Positions 1 through 8,778 are shown, counted from the stretch's first letter. The stretch: DNA of 64,000 bases from Candidatus Scalindua arabica (GCA_018263435.1 JAANXD010000076.1:1-64000), one strand, 5' to 3'. The notes: a model not told the origin generated them from the sequence alone. Made by a program: numbers and translations.

Positions 1-509
1 AACAATGCGAAGTTTTCAAGGACAAATGAGTTGTCTTCGTTTTCACCTAAGAAGTTTATGGTATCGTTTTGATTTCTACCACTAGCATCAGCATTACTAG
101 ATTCGCCGTGGTTTCTCAAGTTATACATGAAATTGGTGTCTATGAAACCACCTACAGTCACGCCAATGAACATACCGCCCATGATTGCAGAACCTGCCAG
201 CGCCTCTTCTACTGCTCCAGAAATGTCTTCCTGCATTATTTCAGCTCTTATTTCATCTGCGAAATCAGTCTTTAGCACGTCTCTTAAACCAAGTGTTGCC
301 TCTTGCACGTCAGCCTTGGTTTCACTTAATATTTCAGCCTTCATCTCCTCTTTCATCTCGCTAAGCAACTCTTTTTTGAGTTCGGCTTTTAATTCAGCTC
401 TAAGCTCGGCCTTTAGCGCTTCTCTATCAAATTCCTGTGCGAAAGACACGCTGCCAAATGCCAATACAGCAAACATTGGCAACAACAAATAAAACTTCCA
501 TTTATTCAT
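1..509 (-). CDS. Porin-like outer-membrane beta-barrel protein, N-terminal part
   Basis: The gene starts at the ATG at 509-507 behind a strong GGGGAGG ribosome site (about 518-524) and runs off the left edge without a stop, so only about 169 residues are visible. Residues 1-24 form a signal peptide (Lys-rich start, hydrophobic LLLPMFAVLAF core, end near SFAQ). Residues about 28-75 are an Ala/Leu/Glu/Lys heptad stretch (ALKAELRAELKAELKKEL) predicted to be a coiled coil. Then follow GGFIDTNFMYNLRN and an NSFVLENFAL segment, the pattern of the first strands of BBP2/OmpL-like porins. I infer an outer-membrane channel with a periplasmic coiled-coil stalk. The barrel itself lies outside the window, so the family call is moderate. 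Confidence 0.6.
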   Translation of the reverse strand, partial: MNKWKFYLLLPMFAVLAFGSVSFAQEFDREALKAELRAELKAELKKELLSEMKEEMKAEILSETKADVQEATLGLRDVLKTDFADEIRAEIMQEDISGAVEEALAGSAIMGGMFIGVTVGGFIDTNFMYNLRNHGESSNADASGRNQNDTINFLGENEDNSFVLENFAL

Positions 510-524
510 ATCTCTTACCTCCCC

Positions 525-1584
525 ATAAAAAAATTAAAAAACTTGTTATATAGTGTAAACACCTTTGTTTGCGTAATTTAAAAACCTTGCTTTTTCTTTA
601 CTCACTTAAATCGCTTAAAGTGGCTAACTTCTACACTTAAAATATTTTTAATAAACGAAAAAACAGGAAAGTCAAGAAATAAAAAAATCAATCCAAGAGT
701 ATCGGCTTCTCTTTATCAGACTTCCAGAGGAAAAAAATGGACTTTAAAAATGATTTACCATTCTAAAGGCCTAGACTAAAAAGAAGATAATATGAGTGTT
801 CAAATGAACTATCTATAGTTATAGTCAAGGCGCATAAAATTTTTAAAGCCTCGCCGATTGCCTTGGATTGGAATTTTTTATCAAATTTATACAATACTCA
901 CAGCCTGGTTTTGAGTAAAGTTTCACAAGCGCAATATTAGGACCAAAAGATTTAATTATAGGTAGCAAAAACAACAATTTAATGTAGTTTTTGGACTGGA
1001 GTTTAACAAGTTAGGAGTCGGGCCACTCATAAGATATGTTATTATAAAGACTTATATGAAAATTACTCAAAGTTTCTTTGCTGCTGTTATTATGTAGAAT
1101 ATGTTATTAAAATTTTAATTCTTTTTTAATGGGGACAAGATTTAGTCGAAGTTAATTGTTAAAATTGCGCCAACCAAGCATGATTTTACCATTATAAGCT
1201 GAAAATTTATGATTATGACAGTATGAATTATCATCTGTAAGCTTTTAGCAGCAAATATATTATGGGTTGACATAAGTATTTACTGTCTTTTTCAAGTAAA
1301 TTTTACAACTTAGAAGTTTCGGATTATTGATAAAAAGACCTGATAAGGACAAGTGGCACATATCGGCCTGTTTTTGATTACATTCAACCCCAAAATGCTT
1401 TCTTTAAGGATATGCTGAGTATAACCAATTTCAAAGATTGTTGTTTTTGCCAAATACCCTGCAATTTTAATAAATATTGACAACAGCTATGGAATATGAG
1501 AAAAGTGATTCCAAAGTGAATGGGTAAGTTAGAGAGTTACCAGAGTTATAATTTTAACCGGAATAAATGAGGTAGATTTTGCAA
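525..1584. other. About 1 kb without a recognisable gene
   Basis: Apart from the candidate porin promoter at 648-675 I see no coding sequence with a ribosome site, no RNA gene and no strong hairpin. The sequence is A+T-rich. A loosely repeated CACTTAAA/CTTAAAG word occurs at 601-642 and resembles the AAGTG phrases seen near 17280 and 27050. A TATAAT box at 1547-1552 could serve the next gene but has no convincing -35 element. Confidence 0.4.
648..675 (-). promoter_or_regulatory. Candidate sigma-70 promoter for the porin-like gene
   Basis: Read on the minus strand there is TTGACT (675-670), a 16-base spacer and TATTAA (653-648), about 140 bases upstream of the porin start. It fits a housekeeping promoter with a leader, but the region is very A+T-rich and chance matches are likely. 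Confidence 0.35.
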
Positions 1585-1848
1585 ATGGCCAGACCAAAGA
1601 TAAAAATAACCGTAAAGGAGAGAAAAGGAGAAAAGAATTGTCATCGGGGTCATAAGATTGGAGATTCTTATGATTTTGATACGGAGCGAGGCGAGATATG
1701 TCCTATGGCAATGCACGTCCTGTTTCCGGTAGTTGATATTTTAAGATATGGAGGTACTTTGCCGTGGGGTGAATGTGATAATAAAGGATTATTTGCCTGT
1801 CCGGACCCGGATGTATTACTGGTGTTTGAGGTTGAGAGGGCAGATTAA
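1585..1848 (+). CDS. TIGR04076 family protein
   Basis: A small soluble protein of 87 residues. It matches the TIGR04076 pattern: a basic KIKITV start, GHKIGDSYDFD, then EICPMAMHVLFP, an RYGGTLPWG turn and a C-terminal FACPDPDVLLVFEVER. Conserved Cys residues in the CP motifs may bind metal, but the function of the family is not known. I chose the ATG at 1585, 11 bases after a GAGGT site; a TTG two codons upstream at 1579 is possible. It stands alone, 70 bases before the ATPase gene on the same strand, and may be co-transcribed with it. The family call is fairly sure and the role is unknown. Confidence 0.7.
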   Translation: MARPKIKITVKERKGEKNCHRGHKIGDSYDFDTERGEICPMAMHVLFPVVDILRYGGTLPWGECDNKGLFACPDPDVLLVFEVERAD

Positions 1849-1918
1849 CACCAAAGGGACCTACGCACTTTCCACCAGGAGAAATCAGAAATATTTCTCA
1901 CTCCTCATGAGGATATAA

Positions 1919-4720
1919 ATGCGATTTATAAAAGCGTACATAGATGGATACGGAAAGTTTCACAACCTGGACTTTATTTTTGAACCCGGGTTTAATCTTT
2001 TCTTTGGTCCAAACGAAGCAGGCAAAACGACAATGATGTCCTTCCTCAGGACAATATTCTTTGGTTTTCCGGGAAAGAAGAATGCCTCTGACCGTTATGA
2101 ACCTCTGGCAGGGGGACTCCATGGCGGAAGGCTGGAACTGGAAACAACAGATAAAAAGAAATTCTCCGTATCTCTCAAGCCCGGCCGAACACTGACAGGT
2201 GAGATAATTGTCCTTAATGGAGACGGATCTGAATTGTCCGGTGCAGGTGCGAGGAAAACCCTGCAGAACCTTCTCCACGGTGTCAGTGAAAATATATACA
2301 AGACCGTGTTCGCATTCAGCCTGACGGAACTGCAACAGTTGGAGTTACTGGAAAACGACGAGATAAATGCACATATCTATTCAGCAGGCACTGGAGTTGG
2401 AGATGTCATTCTGCCGGATATATTAAAGACAGTCGAGGAGGAGAAAAATAAAATATATAAAAATGGTGGGACAGCTCAAATTGTTCCCAGAATAACAAAA
2501 GAACTCGATAGGGTCAGGTCTGAAATATCCGATATAAAAAAAGACCTGGAAAGATATAAATCAACAATTACAGAGATTGAAACCTTGAGGCAGGAGCAGA
2601 CAAGGCTGTCTCATGTCATTGAAAATAAAAGGAGAGAAAAAGAAAAAGCATCAAAGCTGAAAGCAGGCAGAGACAATGTCAACGAACTGAATGAGATAGA
2701 AAAACAGACATCATCTTTGCCCTTTGTAATTGAAGAATTTCCATTAGATGGTGCAGGAAGATTAAACACGTTTGAAGAAAAATTAACCGAGAAGAAAAAA
2801 GAACTGCAGGAGTGCAAAAATCAGATTAGCAATCTGAGCACACAAAAAGATTCAATATGCATTGACAATAAAGTTTTAGAAGCTGAAGCCCTGATTACGT
2901 CTCTGACTGAAGACCGCTCCGCAGAAGCAGAAAACATAAAGAGGAAAGAAGAAATCAAATTGAACACAACATCACTAAAAGCGGAGGTATCAAATGCAAC
3001 TGCTGATATCGGTAGCGATTGGACAGAAGACCGTGTAAAAACAGTTGATGCGGGGAAGGAGAATTTGGAAAATATAAGGGTTTTAACTGAGGATATTGCA
3101 AATACTCAGGTTGATGTTGAGAAGGCAGAAAGCACCCTTGCGCAGGAGAAAAAGAATAAAGAAGAGTCTTCCAGAGAATTTCAGACATTTTCTCGTAATC
3201 GGGAAAAACCTAAACCTGTAAAACAATTAAAATTCTTACTGATCTTTGGAATACCAATAGTAATACTATTAGGAACATTCTGCTGGATAACCTTTAAGCC
3301 GGTTTCAGGAATTTTGTTCACAGCTATAGGGATTGTGGCTATTGCCGCCATCTATTACGTCTATTATAAATCAGCAAGAGATACATTAGATGAATCAAAA
3401 AAACAGCTGTCAGATATCATGGAAGCAAGAAAACAGTCTATCGAAGAAGCAGAAAAAGCTCTCTCCGATACAAAGGATGAATACCAACAGGCATGCGAGA
3501 AATGGCAAGGCTGGCTTCGGGATAACGGGTTTAGTACAGATCTGGACAGAAACGGTATTTTCGATCTGATTGAATCGGTTAGAAAAGTCAAGGAACTTAT
3601 AAGGAAAAAAGAAGCGTCAGAAAAAGAACGGCAACATGTTGAAGAAAGGGCAAGTTCCTACCTTGACCGTGTAAATGACGCATTAAGTATATGTAAGCTG
3701 GAAACAACATCGCTTGATAACATTTCCCAGTCAATCCATAGCCTGGATAATACATTAAGAAAACAGAAAGAGTTTAAGGAAAAGAAAGAACAACTTAAAG
3801 AAAAAACAGAAGAACTCGAAACCAGAGAAAAAACTATCCAGGATACAATAAGTGATTTAGAAAACAGTATTCAAAACCTGATAGTTGAAGGCAGGGCTGG
3901 GAACGCTGAGGAGTTCAGAAAGTATTCAACTGTAGTTCAAAAGAGAGAGAGCCTGCTCGAGCGGAAGAATGCCCTCGAAATACAGATGGCAAGGCTGATC
4001 GGCAGTGCACCGGAGATTGAAAAGTTTAAGGAAGAAGTTGCTGCTGAATCTGACCCTATGACGACTGACTGTTCTATTGAGGGGCTGGAGAGCGAGATTG
4101 CACAACTGGAGGGTAAACTGTCCGAGGCAACACAGAATATCGGGGCGAAAGAAAATCAGATATCAGAACTGGAGAAGAGTGAAAGATTGGGCGGATTGAG
4201 ACTCGAAGAGGAAAACCTCAAAGCGCGATTACAGGAAGCCATTTCCGAATGGTCTGTAAATGCCCTGTGTCATAAATTACTAAATAAGGCCATGACAGTT
4301 TATGAGAGGGAGAGACAACCGTCTGTCCTTAAACATGCGGGACGATATTTTGATAAGATTACTAATGGACGATACATTCACATAATCAAGAAAGCGGAGG
4401 GCAACAAACTTGTAGTCGAAACACCGGAAGGACAGCAGAAAAGTGTAAACACACTCAGCAGGGGGACTGCCGAGCAACTCTATCTCTCAATGAGATTGGC
4501 CTTTATTAAGGAGTATGCCGGCAGGGTGGGTACGCTTCCGCTTATAGTTGACGATATCCTGGTAAACTTTGACCCCCAGAGGGCAAAGACAACAATCCGG
4601 TTACTGAATGAGATATCCGGGGAAAATCAGATCATAATGTTCACGTGCCATCCCAACACATTAGACCTGTGCAGGAAAGAGATAAAGGATTTTAAAGAAC
4701 CGATTATGATAGATGCCTAG
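1919..4720 (+). CDS. YhaN/SbcC-like AAA ATPase with central membrane hairpin
   Basis: A 933-residue SMC/Rad50-type ATPase. The N-terminus has a Walker A box (FGPNEAGKTT, residues 29-38). Long Lys/Glu-rich coiled coils flank a pair of membrane helices at roughly residues 435-485 (LLIFGIPIVILLGTF and GILFTAIGIVAIAAIYY). The C-terminus has the ABC signature LSRGTAEQLYLSMRLA, Walker B LPLIVDDILVNFD and a switch His in FTCHPN. The membrane hairpin inside the coil is typical of YhaN relatives, which usually pair with a YhaO/SbcD-like phosphoesterase. No such partner is next to it here. By family it is likely to act in DNA end or chromosome handling at the membrane, but the substrate is unknown. The start has GAGG about 8 bases upstream. 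Confidence 0.8.
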   Translation: MRFIKAYIDGYGKFHNLDFIFEPGFNLFFGPNEAGKTTMMSFLRTIFFGFPGKKNASDRYEPLAGGLHGGRLELETTDKKKFSVSLKPGRTLTGEIIVLNGDGSELSGAGARKTLQNLLHGVSENIYKTVFAFSLTELQQLELLENDEINAHIYSAGTGVGDVILPDILKTVEEEKNKIYKNGGTAQIVPRITKELDRVRSEISDIKKDLERYKSTITEIETLRQEQTRLSHVIENKRREKEKASKLKAGRDNVNELNEIEKQTSSLPFVIEEFPLDGAGRLNTFEEKLTEKKKELQECKNQISNLSTQKDSICIDNKVLEAEALITSLTEDRSAEAENIKRKEEIKLNTTSLKAEVSNATADIGSDWTEDRVKTVDAGKENLENIRVLTEDIANTQVDVEKAESTLAQEKKNKEESSREFQTFSRNREKPKPVKQLKFLLIFGIPIVILLGTFCWITFKPVSGILFTAIGIVAIAAIYYVYYKSARDTLDESKKQLSDIMEARKQSIEEAEKALSDTKDEYQQACEKWQGWLRDNGFSTDLDRNGIFDLIESVRKVKELIRKKEASEKERQHVEERASSYLDRVNDALSICKLETTSLDNISQSIHSLDNTLRKQKEFKEKKEQLKEKTEELETREKTIQDTISDLENSIQNLIVEGRAGNAEEFRKYSTVVQKRESLLERKNALEIQMARLIGSAPEIEKFKEEVAAESDPMTTDCSIEGLESEIAQLEGKLSEATQNIGAKENQISELEKSERLGGLRLEEENLKARLQEAISEWSVNALCHKLLNKAMTVYERERQPSVLKHAGRYFDKITNGRYIHIIKKAEGNKLVVETPEGQQKSVNTLSRGTAEQLYLSMRLAFIKEYAGRVGTLPLIVDDILVNFDPQRAKTTIRLLNEISGENQIIMFTCHPNTLDLCRKEIKDFKEPIMIDA

Positions 4721-4801
4721 TTAATATGAAACCTTTTATTGGAAAATATGTTATATTAGTTGGCACTTTATTTTTTTAATAATTTAGAATGGAGATGAAA
4801 A

Positions 4802-5278
4802 ATGGCAGGCAAGTTTAAGTCGATAGTTATGTTTGTTGCGGTAGTAAGTATTTTCTGTTTTGCGTTGAATATTGCGGGAATAACTTCACCTCTTTATGCA
4901 TGTGATGCTTGTCCATCCAAAACAAAGGGATACTCTCATGACAAAGGTAGTCATTCTTGTGCATCCAAAGCAAAGCAATGTGCTTCAGGTAAAAGCAGTT
5001 ATTCTTCATGCTGCAAAGAGAAAAGTAAGTGTGATAAGGGTGGAAGCAACTGTATTTCTGAATTGTTGAAACTTGCACGCTGTGCAAAAAAGGAGTTGCT
5101 TAAAGAAAAGATTAAAGCGAATCTTGAGAAAAGATCAGGGGCAAAACTGGATAAAGTAGCCGACCTGCTTGTTGACGCCATGATTGAAGAACATAAGGAC
5201 GCCGGGGTAGACAAGGGACGAAGAGCCGCACTCCAGGCTAATATAAGAGCGGTATTCACTGAAACAACTGAAAAGTAA
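4802..5278 (+). CDS. Secreted Cys-rich small protein, unknown function
   Basis: A 158-residue protein with a clear signal peptide (residues 1 to about 33: basic start, FVAVVSIFCFALNIAG core). The next 50 residues are rich in Cys, Lys and Ser (CDACPSK, HSCASKAKQC, SSCCKEKSKC, NCISELLKLARC), about 11 Cys in all. The C-terminal half (about 95-158) is a charged helical region without Cys. The Cys spacing is not a heme motif (no CxxCH) and suggests disulfides or metal binding in the periplasm. I do not recognise the family. It is followed at once by a terminator, so it ends a transcript. The ribosome site is GGAG about 10 bases before the ATG. Confidence 0.65.
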   Translation: MAGKFKSIVMFVAVVSIFCFALNIAGITSPLYACDACPSKTKGYSHDKGSHSCASKAKQCASGKSSYSSCCKEKSKCDKGGSNCISELLKLARCAKKELLKEKIKANLEKRSGAKLDKVADLLVDAMIEEHKDAGVDKGRRAALQANIRAVFTETTEK

Positions 5279-5291
5279 AGTTTGTTTATAT

Positions 5292-5338
5292 CAGCAACGG
5301 GCCCGTCAGGCAAAATGGCGGGTCCGGCTGTTTTATTT
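5292..5338 (+). terminator. Rho-independent terminator after the Cys-rich gene
   Basis: A GC-rich hairpin with arms CAGC...GGGCCCG and CGGGTCC.GCTG is followed by TTTTATTT, 14 bases after the stop codon at 5278. The stem has small mismatches. Confidence 0.6.
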
Positions 5339-5402
5339 GTAAAGAACTTCCGGGTTCGAGTATCTTGAATCCCCCCATTCTTTAATTCCTTAATCCTTCC
5401 CT

Positions 5403-5426
5403 GTCCGCCGGTTTGTTAGGCGGGAA
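5403..5426. repeat. Short palindromic repeat (GTTTGTTAGGCGGG type)
   Basis: The word GTCCGCCGGTTTGTTAGGCG folds on itself (CCGCC / GGCGG). The same CCTAACAAAC...GGCGGG word occurs at 46045-46069 and inside comEC at 45633-45677, so it is a dispersed REP-like unit. It lies in the gap before the gene at 5529. Confidence 0.5.
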
Positions 5427-5528
5427 TCCTTTAATAATATTTACTGTTGATTTTAATAAGCAGCGTTACTATTATAAACATCAGAATCATCTTCCCCGCA
5501 AAGTGCCAATATAAATGGAGGAAAAACC

Positions 5529-6011
5529 ATGACTGATAAAAAGGGACGTATCCGCCGGGACCTGGAGAAGATAAACCGTGGGGGAGTTATGGTTCTGGGG
5601 ATTATTGTTACAGCTATGATTGCAGTCGTTATTGCAGTTGTGTTGGAACGGGACGAGACTGAAATAGATCCACGGAAAGAAGTCTATCTCTTCCTTCACG
5701 GAAGGGTAGATCTGCAGGAAAGGGCCGAGACCACACTGGTTACCTATGGATTCTCAAAAGATAAGATTACCGTGGCAACCTCAGAAAATGTTGGGAGTGT
5801 GGGAGATTATATCGCAATGCTCTGGAGGCCTCCAAGACCTGATCACATAAAAATTCAAAAGATAACCAAAGTTAAGGTAGTAGAACCGGATAGAATTATT
5901 GGATTCTGGAGAGGCGTTTCAGGCAAGGTCATAGATACTATTTCTCTGGAAGAGGATAAAAGCAAGGACAAGATTCACCGCGAAGACGCAGAGAAAAGAG
6001 ATTATATCTGA
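5529..6011 (+). CDS. Single-pass membrane protein, unknown function
   Basis: A 160-residue protein behind a good ribosome site (GGAGG, about 5516-5520). Residues 1-17 are basic, residues about 18-39 form one membrane helix (GGVMVLGIIVTAMIAVVIAVV), and the rest is a charged soluble domain, probably outside the cytoplasm if the positive-inside rule holds. The soluble part contains VYLFLHGRVDLQERAETTL and a Val/Ile-rich IKIQKITKVKVVEPDRIIGFW stretch. I do not recognise a family. It is a single gene between repeats, and a GC-rich palindromic tract follows immediately. Confidence 0.55.
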   Translation: MTDKKGRIRRDLEKINRGGVMVLGIIVTAMIAVVIAVVLERDETEIDPRKEVYLFLHGRVDLQERAETTLVTYGFSKDKITVATSENVGSVGDYIAMLWRPPRPDHIKIQKITKVKVVEPDRIIGFWRGVSGKVIDTISLEEDKSKDKIHREDAEKRDYI

Positions 6012-6012
6012 T

Positions 6013-6124
6013 GGGATACAGGCGCTCGCGTCCGCCTCTCCGCCACGGCGGATCTGCCTCTGGCATGACCGACAGAGTCGGATCTGTGAGTTGCCCACAG
6101 GGTCGTCCTCAGGCGACTGGCGGG
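6013..6124. repeat. GC-rich palindromic tract
   Basis: Much more GC-rich than its surroundings. It contains TCCGCCACGGCGGA (a perfect hairpin), GACCGACAGAGTCGG and CCACAGGG/GTCGTCCTCAGGCGAC. It lies between two genes that point toward each other (5529 + and 6138 -), so it may act as a terminator on both strands or be a mobile REP-type element. Confidence 0.45.
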
Positions 6125-6137
6125 GATAATCAAGGAT

Positions 6138-6725
6138 TTATATAGATAAAGACATCCCTGTTTTAAAGGCCGTCTGTAGTGCGTCAGGATGTTTAATAAT
6201 GTCCCCTTTCTCTTCCATACATGGATATAATAATTCGCCTTTGTATTTTATATCAAGTACGTGGAATACAGTCTTTATTACAATAATTGCTCCTTCAAAA
6301 AATTTTTCAGCATTTGTTGCTCCCGCAGTGGAAATGAAATATCCTGAACGGTTTTCTTTTTCAAGACTTATCAATGTCTCCTTAAGGATATATTTTCTGG
6401 ACCACAAGGTCTGGCAACGGTCAATAAATGATTTCAATTGGGCACTAACTCCTCCAAAATAAATTGGAGAGGCAAACACTATATAATCTGCTTCCAATAA
6501 TTTGTTATACATCGATTGCATATCGTCATCGATTATACATTGACCGTTCTTCTGGCAGGAACCACAGGATGTACATGGCGATATTTTAAATTTATTGAGA
6601 AGTAATAATTCAGTCTCATGGCCGCTGGCTCTGGCACCTCGTAAAAACTCTTTTAAAAGCAGTTCGGTGTTTCCGTCCCTCCTGGGACTGCCGGATATTC
6701 CCAGTACCTTACCAATTCTTGTCAT
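6138..6725 (-). CDS. Iron-sulfur flavoprotein, NADPH-dependent FMN reductase fold
   Basis: A 195-residue flavodoxin-fold protein. The FMN phosphate loop is GSPRRDGNTE (about residues 11-20). Next comes a compact Cys motif SPCTSCGSCQKNGQC (CX2CX2CX5C), as in the iron-sulfur flavoprotein (Isf) family, which holds a 4Fe-4S cluster beside FMN. Then ADYIVFASPIYFGGVSAQLKSFIDR carries the second FMN loop. Isf proteins move electrons from ferredoxin and often reduce oxygen, peroxide or quinone-like acceptors in anaerobes. The start ATG at 6725 follows a weak AGGAAC. It sits next to the broken cytochrome c gene on the same strand but is not tightly coupled to it. Confidence 0.8.
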   Translation of the reverse strand: MTRIGKVLGISGSPRRDGNTELLLKEFLRGARASGHETELLLLNKFKISPCTSCGSCQKNGQCIIDDDMQSMYNKLLEADYIVFASPIYFGGVSAQLKSFIDRCQTLWSRKYILKETLISLEKENRSGYFISTAGATNAEKFFEGAIIVIKTVFHVLDIKYKGELLYPCMEEKGDIIKHPDALQTAFKTGMSLSI

Positions 6726-6868
6726 TTACAGTTCCTGTTTGGGTTTTGACATTACCCGTGCAAATCAACATCTGCATTCATTGTGTGCAGTTTAGTTTTT
6801 ATACATTGTTTATAGTAATGAGGATAACGCATGCACCGTGGTAAGGTACATGCGTTATCATACATAAA

Positions 6869-7411
6869 TTAACCTCCGGCCGCTCTCATAAAATCCGGCC
6901 AGTCCGGCCATGGTTCTCGAGCAACCGAATGGCAGGCAAAACAGGCCTTTTGCAACATTTCATCCAGACTTTTATAGGTTTCCACGATATTCTTCTTTCC
7001 GGCAGTTTCAGCAATATTATTTGAGGAATCGATAGTAAGTTTCAGGTATTTTTCAAATTCAGCCTTCATTTCCGCGGTAGCTTTTGCATCACCACCCGTT
7101 TCCTGGTGCCACTCTCCGGCTTCTCCTTCCGGCGAAAAGAACATCTCCATAACGATTTCACTGTTTTCAGCAACCGCATTGGCCTCTCTGGCAACTGCAT
7201 GGAAATCACCAACCATTAACGCATTCAGTATCTTGGAAGTATGCTCACTGATTAATCACATCACAGCGCGTGTAGGTGAGGATTTACTTATATGGTGAGT
7301 CCCAGTATCTTGTCCAAACACCTTACTATCATTCCAACCGTAAGTGATTACTCCGGTGGTTACAACAAACGCACAAAAAGCAGCTATAAAGACTTGAGTG
7401 ATATTTCTCAT
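6869..7411 (-). pseudogene. Monoheme cytochrome c (c'-like) interrupted by an in-frame UGA
   Basis: The reading frame begins at the ATG at 7411 behind AGGGGAAG and encodes a signal peptide or membrane anchor (VFIAAFCAFVVTTGVITYG). About 50 codons later it meets a UGA (7258-7256, after RAVM) and then continues in the same frame (LISEHTSKILNALMVGDF...) to the stop at 6869. The downstream part ends with CFACH, a CxxCH heme site near the C-terminus as in cytochrome c' proteins, with Trp-rich PWPDWPDF after it. Read through, the product would be about 180 residues, exported and heme-loaded. As written, the heme part lacks a signal peptide and could not be matured, although an internal ATG at 7216 exists. 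Possible causes are a nonsense mutation, a sequencing error or UGA recoding. Confidence 0.7.
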
Positions 7412-7441
7412 TCAGAACTTCCCCTTTCTATAATATGTACA

Positions 7442-8076
7442 CAAAAGATTATAAATTACTAATATTTGAATTAATTGTTTTGGTTGTCTCGCACAGAGCT
7501 CCTTTCAGATTCTGGTTGAAAAGATAATATGTATACAGATGTGTTTATTAGTGATTTACAGATTTCCCCTTTGAATTGACATGCCGGTAGATAATGCTCC
7601 ACACATAAGCATTGAGTCCCGGCAACCCCCCCCCCTCATACTCGGCATTAAGGGTTTTATCCTCCTCTATTTTGCTTAAATTTCCTCTTCTGATTATGCT
7701 TTTATAGTGCAATATTTTTACTCTTCTCCCTTCTTATTTAAACAAATTATTCTTTCTAATAGGTTCCCACATATAGTCATTCTTAATAAACTCAGGGTCG
7801 TTAATATTCAATATTTATGTCTTGTCTAAAATAATCTTTAATACTTTCCCGAATATGCTAAAATGATTCCTTCTTTAACACTCTGGTAAAATTAAAATAT
7901 AAATTGAGCGTTTTTGCCCGCCCGTACCGAACAGTACGTTCGGGCGGGTAGCCGCAACCTTGAGGTTGCGTAACTTACGTGGACACATCAAATAATGAAA
8001 AACGCAGGCTAAAGCCAGCGGCTACAATGGCATGTAATATAAAATCGCTCAATTTATGTAAAAGGAAGGTGTATAT
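7442..8076. other. Intergenic region with a 10-C run and a repeat element
   Basis: About 630 bases lie between the divergent cytochrome remnant and the TerB gene. It holds a run of ten C (7626-7635), unusual in this A+T-rich sequence, and the repeat element at 7900-8056. No coding sequence with a ribosome site is visible in the rest. Confidence 0.4.
7900..8056. repeat. 157-bp MITE-like element with 11-bp terminal inverted repeats
   Basis: The ends are TAAATTGAGCG (7900-7910) and its exact reverse complement CGCTCAATTTA (8046-8056). Inside are three hairpins: the GCCCGCCCG...CGGGCGGG palindrome (7916-7948), GCAACCTTGAGGTTGC (about 7954-7969) and GGCTAAAGCC. A related element with GTTGAGCGATT ends lies at 61763-61828. 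There is no transposase, so if it is mobile it is non-autonomous. It sits directly before the TerB ribosome site and may supply its leader. Confidence 0.55.
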
Positions 8077-8565
8077 ATGGCTGGTTTCCTGGATAAGTTT
8101 AGAAGCAATGTGGTTTCATCTGTATGGAAGGACAAAAGAGATGAGCCGAAGGTGAAGGATATTGACGACAAGATCGCCCTCGGTGTATTGCTGTGGGTTG
8201 TGGCAGAGGCAGATGATAAGTTTCTGGCTAAAGAGGATGAGAAGATCAGGGAAATCCTTACTACTTCACACAGTAAGATATCAGAGGAAGATATAGAGAC
8301 TGTCCTCGCCTCCATCAAGGAAGCGGCAAAGGAGAGGATAGACCTGCACCGTTTTACACGTGAGGTAAGCAAGGACCTCTCTTATGAGATGAGAAAATCG
8401 ATTATCGAAACCCTTTTTCATGTCGCCTGCTGTGATGAAGAACTGGACCACAATGAAATGGAAACGATCAGAAAGATATCAGGCCTCTTCCATTTATCAC
8501 ACAAAGATTTTATCAATGCCAAGAGAACGGCCAAGAAAGAATTTGGACTGGATACAGTTGAGTAA
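8077..8565 (+). CDS. TerB-like tellurite-resistance domain protein
   Basis: A 162-residue all-helical soluble protein of the TerB/DjlA-N type. The acidic helix pair ALGVLLWVVAEADDKFLAKEDEKI (residues about 33-56) and the repeat-like LFHVACCDEELDHNEMETI (about 112-130) are the two acidic motifs by which TerB domains are thought to bind divalent metal ions. The start ATG follows AAGGAAGGTG. No other ter genes are nearby, so a role in tellurite resistance is not implied. Stand-alone TerB proteins are common and mostly uncharacterised, probably linked to stress or metal sensing at the membrane. Confidence 0.75.
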   Translation: MAGFLDKFRSNVVSSVWKDKRDEPKVKDIDDKIALGVLLWVVAEADDKFLAKEDEKIREILTTSHSKISEEDIETVLASIKEAAKERIDLHRFTREVSKDLSYEMRKSIIETLFHVACCDEELDHNEMETIRKISGLFHLSHKDFINAKRTAKKEFGLDTVE

Positions 8566-8661
8566 AAAAAATACAAATTGTTAACTCGCCAAACAGCCAT
8601 TCGGGCAGGCTGCCTCTATTTTTTTCACTCTGCACCAGTGAGCGGGAAGCCAAAGAAATAA

Positions 8662-8746
8662 TCTCACGCAAAGCCGCAAAGATCACCAAGTTTGTAGGGT
8701 GGATTAAGTGAAGCCACGCTCAGCGAGGTGAAGCGAATCCACCTTT
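8662..8746. repeat. Two intergenic repeat phrases (CGCAAAG type and GGTGGATT palindrome)
   Basis: Bases 8663-8690 read as loose tandem CGCAAAGCC / CGCAAAGAT / CACCAAG, matching the phrase family near 25724 and 50372. Bases 8695-8746 begin GTAGGGTGGATTAAGTGAAG and end GCGAATCCACC, an inverted pair GGTGGATT/AATCCACC around a hairpin. Confidence 0.45.
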
Positions 8747-8778
8747 ATTTTTACGGCATTAACATCTTTAAAAACGAC

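Noticed and set aside
69..492. Two plus-strand open frames
   Set aside because: They lie opposite the porin-like gene, which has a signal peptide, a ribosome site and a plausible fold; the plus-strand products are low-complexity Ser/Ala/Leu shadows.
7256..7258. Selenocysteine insertion at the in-frame UGA
   Set aside because: I see no convincing stem-loop directly after the codon, and no cytochrome c' relative I know has selenocysteine there; not excluded, but the nonsense or sequencing explanation is simpler.
8728..8778. Upstream extension of the Cys/His protein from a GTG
   Set aside because: The extension is encoded by the GGTGGATT palindromic repeat and lacks a ribosome site.
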